NCBI GenBank assembly: GCA_017860985.1 | Contig: JAGFXG010000104.1 | Coordinates: 1 to 5,551 of the forward strand | DNA from: Deltaproteobacteria bacterium | GTDB lineage: Bacteria; Desulfobacterota; Syntrophia; Syntrophales; Smithellaceae | Direction of reading: 5' to 3' | DNA: 5,551 bases | In this document: in pieces, positions 1-3,711 of the stretch | How positions within the stretch are numbered: position 1 is the stretch's first letter | Layout of the letters: every line of letters starts with the position of its first letter | Position numbers and translations under genes: made by a program | Notes under the pieces: generated by a model | What the model was told of the DNA's origin: nothing | What the model saw: the letters and a program-made list of their open reading frames with translations, nothing else | The model's database searches: none

Positions 1-340
1 CACCGCCAACATCGATCACCTTGCTGCCTTTTCCCTGACTGCGACTGACATTAAGTTTTTGGCGCGTCCCCGCACCCATCTCTTTTACTGAAACCTTGAA
101 TATCTCCATAAAAACACGTTGCATGTCTTCCGCCGGCATGGGCCCCCGGGTTTTCATCAAGATGTCTTTCAACATCTCCGATTCTCTCACCGGATCGAAA
201 TGTGGAAGCCCCATTTTATCCTTTATGAGACCAATCTTGTTGGAAACGGAAAAAAAATGATTGAGATGGTTTATAATACCTTCATTCACAGCCGTCATCT
301 CATCTCTCAGCTTATTGAGTGTTTTTTGATTATCTTCCAT
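1..340 (-). CDS. Chorismate mutase-like domain of a bifunctional-type DAHP synthase (partial, 3' end outside window)
   Basis: The frame starts at ATG 338-340 and runs open for 113 codons off the left edge. Residues 8-90 match the AroQ-type chorismate mutase fold: R12, the IGLIK segment ending at K40, the FDPVRE block (48-53) and VFMEIFK (76-82). This arrangement closely resembles the N-terminal domain of the Bacillus AroA fusion of chorismate mutase and DAHP synthase. Residues 98-113 (VSRSQ...VIDVGG) look like the linker into a type I-beta DAHP synthase, which condenses phosphoenolpyruvate and erythrose-4-phosphate as the first shikimate step. In Bacillus and Listeria this domain also senses prephenate/chorismate for feedback. 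Two E. coli PheA active-site positions appear replaced: Arg28 by F29 and Gln88 by M88, so mutase activity is doubtful. The start is supported by AAGGAT ten bases upstream. The DAHP synthase part is inferred, since only the linker is visible. A stand-alone mutase is less likely. Confidence 0.85.
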   Translation of the reverse strand, partial: MEDNQKTLNKLRDEMTAVNEGIINHLNHFFSVSNKIGLIKDKMGLPHFDPVRESEMLKDILMKTRGPMPAEDMQRVFMEIFKVSVKEMGAGTRQKLNVSRSQGKGSKVIDVGG

Positions 341-410
341 AATGTGTAATATCCTTGCTCAGTTGCATTTTGTCAATGTATCCGTATTTTTCCCGTTCAG
401 ATTCCCGCAT
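330..410 (-). CDS. Possible small upstream ORF (26 aa) overlapping the mutase gene start
   Basis: ATG at 408-410 opens a 26-codon frame, highly charged and with three tyrosines (MRESEREKYGYID...HYGR). It ends at TAA 330-332, overlapping the first codons of the chorismate mutase gene in another frame. GGGAT five bases before the ATG could serve as a weak ribosome site. The overlap would allow translational coupling, or a Tyr-sensitive leader for an aromatic pathway gene, but the tyrosines are not consecutive and no attenuator hairpin is seen. It has no family resemblance I recognise and may be chance. Confidence 0.18.
   Translation of the reverse strand: MRESEREKYGYIDKMQLSKDITHYGR
348..376 (-). 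promoter_or_regulatory. Candidate sigma70-type promoter for the chorismate mutase/DAHP synthase gene
   Basis: The minus strand carries a perfect TTGACA (371-376), a 17-base spacer and GATATT (348-353, four of six matches to TATAAT). Only seven bases separate the -10 from the ATG, so transcription would begin at or beside the start codon and give a leaderless mRNA. Because a Shine-Dalgarno sequence overlaps the -10, either this promoter is fortuitous or two start modes exist. No better -35/-10 pair was seen nearby. Confidence 0.3.
351..356 (-). promoter_or_regulatory. Ribosome binding site of the chorismate mutase/DAHP synthase gene
   Basis: The minus strand reads AAGGAT ten bases before ATG 338-340. 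It is the best Shine-Dalgarno-like match near this start and supports the choice of start. It overlaps the -10 hexamer of the candidate promoter at 348-376, so a transcript from that promoter would not carry it. Confidence 0.5.
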
Positions 411-460
411 TTTATCCCAGAGACTTTCGATATGATTTCAAAAGATGCCTTTTAATACAG

Positions 461-514
461 CTCCGCCCTCTCGATTACATCATGCCGACTTGTTGCCTCG
501 CGACGCTTCGAAGG
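461..514. other. Small GC-rich island with a weak hairpin
   Basis: About 59% of these 54 bases are G or C (32 of 54), against strongly AT-rich DNA on both sides. At 495-514 the minus strand can fold a five-pair stem (CTTCG with CGAGG, including one G-U pair) around an eight-base loop. No T tract follows on the minus strand. A stretch of Ts lies just beyond on the plus strand, but the stem is poorer in that orientation. It could be a remnant of a dispersed repeat or RNA element, or simply chance. No function is assigned. Confidence 0.25.
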
Positions 515-616
515 TTCATTTTTCTAAAAGCGCATAAAGAATTCATTTTACTACTAAATATTATAAATACATTCAATGGAAATGTTTTTTACTTTTTACC
601 CATTGCCGGACTTCAT

Positions 617-866
617 TCACCGGTTTATTCTAATTACAATATCCTTTTTATCAATACCGGAAGGAATATTTAATATTATCCGGGAATGTGATTTCAAAAC
701 AGTTATAGAACCGGTAGGTAAATTTGACAATTTCTTTACCGTTATCAGCGATTGTTTTTCACCTACGAGGATCTGACTATAGAAAAATAAATGGGAATTT
801 ATTTCTCAGAGAGCTGACCTCTATTCCTGTCCGCAGATCATCCACAATATCTATGCCGAAGATTGA
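617..866 (-). pseudogene. Overlapping open-frame fragments, possible frameshifted remnant
   Basis: Two minus-strand frames overlap. One (866-777) reads SIFGIDIVDDLRTGIEV... for about 29 codons to TAG. The other (805-617) is open for 62 codons, including NIPSGIDKKDIVIRINR before TGA. Neither has an ATG at its beginning; the second has no in-frame ATG at all. Together with the broken frame at 1153-851 they tile the minus strand through successive frames, a pattern typical of gene decay by small indels. The amino-acid make-up is protein-like, but I recognise no family. Chance openness in AT-rich DNA is a real alternative. Confidence 0.2.
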
Positions 867-1153
867 TCAAACCTGAATACACACCCGATCCGGTATTCTC
901 CTGTTCTGCCGACTTCGTCACAATTCGATGTATTCCTCTTACCGGGAAACCCTTCGGAAAGCAGATCTATCTCACAGTGCGGTATAAAAGACTGACAACT
1001 ATCCGCAAAAATTATTTATATTTACATTTGCAATGTTTTACACAAGTCCTTTTTCGTCATACTAAAAGCTGCATCATTCAACACGATCATATTACCCGAC
1101 AGGGATGGCTTCACAAGATTATGGTTGTGCCGTTGTGCAAAGGCTTCATTCAT
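851..1153 (-). pseudogene. Broken reading frame, possibly a decayed PilZ-type protein
   Basis: ATG at 1151-1153 starts a frame interrupted by two TAA codons (1022-1024 and 1016-1018). The same frame then continues cleanly to TAG at 851-853, 101 codons in all, about the size of a PilZ domain. Before the stops it reads GNMIVLNDAAFSM, which lines up with the PilZ-like pattern GxIIDxSxGGxSF with several key residues changed. After the stops it ends EYRIGCVFRFD, like the closing strand (RxGVxF) of PilZ domains. The N-terminal RxxxR that contacts c-di-GMP is not visible. The position right after a gene for a c-di-GMP-type phosphodiesterase fits such a receptor. The family assignment is inference from short motifs. 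Alternatives are an intact 43-residue peptide (1153-1022) or non-coding DNA. The opposite-strand open frame at 863-1177 is in antisense codon register and looks like its shadow. Confidence 0.35.
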
Positions 1154-1159
1154 TTGATT

Positions 1160-1188
1160 TTTATACCATTTTTCTAAACAACGGGCAA
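1160..1188 (-). promoter_or_regulatory. Weak promoter-like sequence before the broken frame
   Basis: The minus strand shows TTGCCC (1183-1188), a 17-base spacer and TATAAA (1160-1165). The -10 lies only six bases before ATG 1151-1153, which would give a leaderless transcript. No ribosome site is visible in front of that ATG. In AT-rich DNA such matches arise easily, so this is recorded as a possibility only. Confidence 0.2.
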
Positions 1189-1319
1189 GAAAAAACGTCT
1201 GATTCCTTCATTTTACCGCCTAAAATCCCACAATATAAATGATTCTATTTTATCTAATATTTTAAATACTTATCACTATGATCTTCATGAACAACCTGTG
1301 ATCAGCCACAAGCTATGAG

Positions 1320-2903
1320 CTATGATCCGTTAGGTTCCCGATGAGTAAGTCCAGTTTTTGTGTATTCGTCATAAATTTTTTCTTTGATGAAAAGCTCGTA
1401 TAAATATGGATCAATGTGCTGATGCCGAACCATCACTTCCATGATTTTCAGAGCTTCACGCACCGAGTGGCCTTTTTTATATGGCCTGTCTTTGGCGGTA
1501 AGAGCCTCAAAAATATCGGCCAGGGCAATGATTCGCGACTGCAGGGAAAGCTGGTCGCCTTTTAAACCTGAAGGATAACCGCTGCCGTCAAGTTTTTCAT
1601 GGTGCGCAGAGGCATATTCGGCGATCCTCCTCATTTTTTTTGGAAACGGAAGCCTGGACAGCATTTTATATGTTACAGCCGCGTGATTGTTGATGATATC
1701 TCTTTCCTCATCGTTGAGTGTACCACTGGGAATGCTCAGGTTGTATACTTCATCTTCCGTTAGCAGCGGCAGGGCTTGCGAAGTGGTGCGCCATTTTCTG
1801 CGGGCAATCTGCCGGATCCGTTCAACCATTTCATCCCGAACGGTTTCACTGCCGGTATTAAGCTTAAGAAGGAATGCATATTCTTCCTCAAGAACCTGTA
1901 TTTCTCTTTCCGCATTCCGCAGAGTTTGATTATCCGCCTTCTTTTGCGCGTCTTCAAGTGATCGCTGATATTCCCGTTTGAGCATCTCAAAACGCGTTTT
2001 GATTTCTTCTATCCGGTCATACACTTTTTCCAGTTTTGTTGATTTGTCAACAACATGATCAGGAGTGGTAATCTTCCCGATATCATGCAGCCAGGCGGCC
2101 ATGCGCAGTTCCTTCAGTTCATCACTTGAAAATTGGATTTGAGCAAAATGGCCTTCAAGGGAAGCATTGATTTTTTCTGCAATGCTCATCGTCAGATCGG
2201 CCACGCGCCGGACGTGCCCGCCGGTATAGGGAGATTTTTCGTCGATGGCAACGGCTATCGTCTGAATGAACGAATCCAGCAGATTTTCCAGCTGCCCGAT
2301 CAGCAGGTTGTTGGTCAGAGAAACCGCGGCCTGAGAAGCCAGGGATAAGGCCAGATCTTCAGACTCTGGGGAAAATGGAATCACCCGGCCGTTCTCCGGA
2401 TCCCTGGCATTGACAAGCTGCAAGACCCCGATGATGTCGTTTTCATGGTTGCGCATCGGAACAACCAGCATGGATTGCGAACGATAACCTGTTTTTTGAT
2501 CAAATAACCGGGGGCCTTCACAGTTGAAATTCTGCGCGGCATAAACATCGGCAATATTGACAGGGCGGCCGGTGATCACCACTTGCGCGGAGACATTGGC
2601 GTGATTGGGTGAACCATCGGGATTGGTCAGTCGGACAGGCGGCCAGGTCATTCCACCTGCGGCACCGCCCATACTCAGGCCCAGTGATTCATTCTGCACA
2701 AAAGCAAACTCAAGCTTACTTTCATTGACCGACATCAAATACAGGGTACCGCCGTCAGCCCGCGTGATAATGCGCGCCTCAGTCAGTATCTTTCCCAGCA
2801 GGCGATCAATGTCTTTTTCTGCGGATAGCGCTACACCGATCTGAGCTAACCTCCTTAGCTGATCGGCATAGATCGAATCGGAGCTGCTTCTTTCCTCTTG
2901 CAT
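1320..2903 (-). CDS. GAF domain + HD-GYP domain phosphohydrolase (likely cyclic-di-GMP phosphodiesterase)
   Basis: A complete 527-residue cytoplasmic protein with no signal peptide or membrane helix. Residues about 16-200 form a GAF sensor; GYRSQSMLVVP (139-149) and IIGVLQLVN (157-165) are typical of PDE-type GAF domains. Residues about 210-510 form an HD-GYP domain, with likely metal ligands H230, H273-D274 (HDIGK), H407, H434-H435 and D463, followed by DGSGYP (439-444) and DRPYKKG. This family usually cleaves cyclic di-GMP, and all key residues seem intact. Between the HD half and the GYP half sits an insertion (about 292-392), charged and probably coiled-coil up to about residue 370. I recall longer insertions at this point in related GAF/HD proteins. 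The start is supported by GGGGGA five bases upstream. It lies 22 bases after nrdG and is probably co-transcribed with it. The GAF ligand is unknown. Confidence 0.92.
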   Translation of the reverse strand: MQEERSSSDSIYADQLRRLAQIGVALSAEKDIDRLLGKILTEARIITRADGGTLYLMSVNESKLEFAFVQNESLGLSMGGAAGGMTWPPVRLTNPDGSPNHANVSAQVVITGRPVNIADVYAAQNFNCEGPRLFDQKTGYRSQSMLVVPMRNHENDIIGVLQLVNARDPENGRVIPFSPESEDLALSLASQAAVSLTNNLLIGQLENLLDSFIQTIAVAIDEKSPYTGGHVRRVADLTMSIAEKINASLEGHFAQIQFSSDELKELRMAAWLHDIGKITTPDHVVDKSTKLEKVYDRIEEIKTRFEMLKREYQRSLEDAQKKADNQTLRNAEREIQVLEEEYAFLLKLNTGSETVRDEMVERIRQIARRKWRTTSQALPLLTEDEVYNLSIPSGTLNDEERDIINNHAAVTYKMLSRLPFPKKMRRIAEYASAHHEKLDGSGYPSGLKGDQLSLQSRIIALADIFEALTAKDRPYKKGHSVREALKIMEVMVRHQHIDPYLYELFIKEKIYDEYTKTGLTHREPNGS

Positions 2904-2908
2904 GTTTT

Positions 2909-2914
2909 TCCCCC
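2909..2914 (-). promoter_or_regulatory. Ribosome binding site of the GAF/HD-GYP gene
   Basis: The minus strand reads GGGGGA, then AAAAC, then ATG 2901-2903. The site lies within the 22-base gap after the nrdG stop codon, which fits translation of a downstream gene in the same message. Confidence 0.5.
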
Positions 2915-2925
2915 GTCACACTTGA

Positions 2926-3615
2926 TCAACGGATAACAACCAGCGGAACAATCTTCTCCAGCTGTTTCTTCAATTTCAACAACTCATTTTCCGGGCATGA
3001 ATTTTCCCCCGCAAATTCAGGATCCAGCGTTTGCGCTGGCTGAAATCTCTGAAGAGCGTAGCGCTTTGCACCGACAATCTCTTTCGCGATGGCCAGTATA
3101 TCTTTTGCGGTCAGCATGGATTTCACAACCGTTGTGCGGAACTCCTGCGGAATTTTTGACTTCAAAACGATCCGGACACTTTCGGCAATAACGGCGGCAT
3201 CCACCGGAACCTTTACGGTCTGCCTGTATTTGTCTTGGGGTGCTTTGATGTCCAATGCGACAAAATCCAGAAGCTTTTCCTTCAGCAAACGGGCAAGAAC
3301 ATCCGGATGCGAACCGTTGGAATCCAGTTTTACAGCAAAGCCCATTTTGCGGATCTTTTGAATAAAAGGAATCAAATCGTCCTGCAGCGTCGGTTCCCCA
3401 CCGGTGATGGTCACCGCATCGAGTTTTCCCCTGCGATGATCTAAAAAATCCAGGATGTCTTTTGGAAATAAACAGGGTTTATATAATTTTGGATCTACCA
3501 GTTCCGGATTGTGACAGTATGGGCAGCGGAAATTGCAGCCCTGCGTAAAGATGATCGCGCTGATCTTTCCCGGATAATCAATTAGAGATACTTTTTGTAA
3601 ACCGCCGATGTTCAT
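2926..3615 (-). CDS. nrdG: Anaerobic ribonucleoside-triphosphate reductase activating protein (radical SAM)
   Basis: This 229-residue radical-SAM enzyme reductively cleaves S-adenosylmethionine to place the glycyl radical on NrdD. The [4Fe-4S] cysteines are C27, C31 and C34 in GCNFRCPYCHNPEL (26-39). A SAM-binding TITGGEP follows at 69-75, and LDIKAPQ is a further family segment. The length fits the 220-240 residue activase group. I chose ATG 3613-3615 because the family begins with the pattern seen here, MNIGGLQKVSLIDYPGK. The in-frame ATG at 3702 would add 29 residues (MLIAIIKKTALHAVV...) that do not resemble the family and would be encoded through the hairpin at 3646-3681. A purine-rich GAAGAAGA before the chosen ATG is a weak ribosome site. 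It follows nrdD on the same strand and precedes the HD-GYP gene, so a shared operon is likely. Confidence 0.95.
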   Translation of the reverse strand: MNIGGLQKVSLIDYPGKISAIIFTQGCNFRCPYCHNPELVDPKLYKPCLFPKDILDFLDHRRGKLDAVTITGGEPTLQDDLIPFIQKIRKMGFAVKLDSNGSHPDVLARLLKEKLLDFVALDIKAPQDKYRQTVKVPVDAAVIAESVRIVLKSKIPQEFRTTVVKSMLTAKDILAIAKEIVGAKRYALQRFQPAQTLDPEFAGENSCPENELLKLKKQLEKIVPLVVIR

Positions 3616-3644
3616 CGATTCTTCTTCTAAAAAACACAGACATG

Positions 3645-3681
3645 AAAAACGGCCAGAAACAACAGCATGTAAGGCCGTCTT
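3645..3681 (-). terminator. Hairpin with U tract between nrdD and nrdG (attenuator-like partial terminator)
   Basis: On the minus strand AAGACGGCC (3681-3673) can pair with GGCCGTTTT (3654-3646), nine pairs including one G-U. The loop is 18 bases, and the stem runs into five Ts (3649-3645). It begins about 30 bases after the nrdD stop codon. The long loop and short U tract suggest partial termination or an mRNA-stabilising 3' end, which would allow more NrdD than NrdG. Complete termination would need a separate promoter for nrdG, and I do not see a clear one. Confidence 0.5.
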
Positions 3682-3711
3682 CTTAATTATCGCAATCAGC
3701 AAACCACAGTC

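Larger units (their letters stand above)
341..1319. other. Gene-poor AT-rich stretch between the mutase gene and the HD-GYP gene
   Basis: No intact protein gene is convincing here on either strand. The plus-strand open frames (for example 482-673, 576-776 and 863-1177) have low-complexity, Phe/Ile-rich or unconvincing translations and no ribosome sites I trust. On the minus strand there is a broken frame at 851-1153, overlapping shorter frames at 617-866, a GC-rich island at 461-514, and the promoter/ribosome-site region of the mutase gene. The stretch is visibly richer in A and T than the flanking genes, as expected for intergenic or decaying DNA. Confidence 0.6.

Noticed and set aside
119..349. 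Plus-strand 76-codon open frame at the left edge
   Set aside because: It lies opposite the chorismate mutase domain, whose minus-strand translation shows clear family motifs.
560..588. Promoter with consensus TATAAT (560-565) on the minus strand
   Set aside because: The best -35 at 17 bases is AAAACA, only three of six matches, in very AT-rich DNA; chance is likely.
863..1177. Plus-strand 104-codon open frame
   Set aside because: It is in exact antisense codon register with the minus-strand broken frame at 851-1153, has no visible ribosome site, runs against the orientation of every neighbour, and its translation resembles no family I know.
1290..1313. Terminator after the HD-GYP gene
   Set aside because: A six-pair stem (CTTGTG with CACAGG) is possible on the minus strand but is not followed by a U tract and is weak.
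3616..3702. N-terminal extension of nrdG to ATG 3700-3702
   Set aside because: The 29 extra residues do not fit the activase family, and the coding would pass through the hairpin at 3645-3681; ATG 3613-3615 gives the canonical N-terminus.
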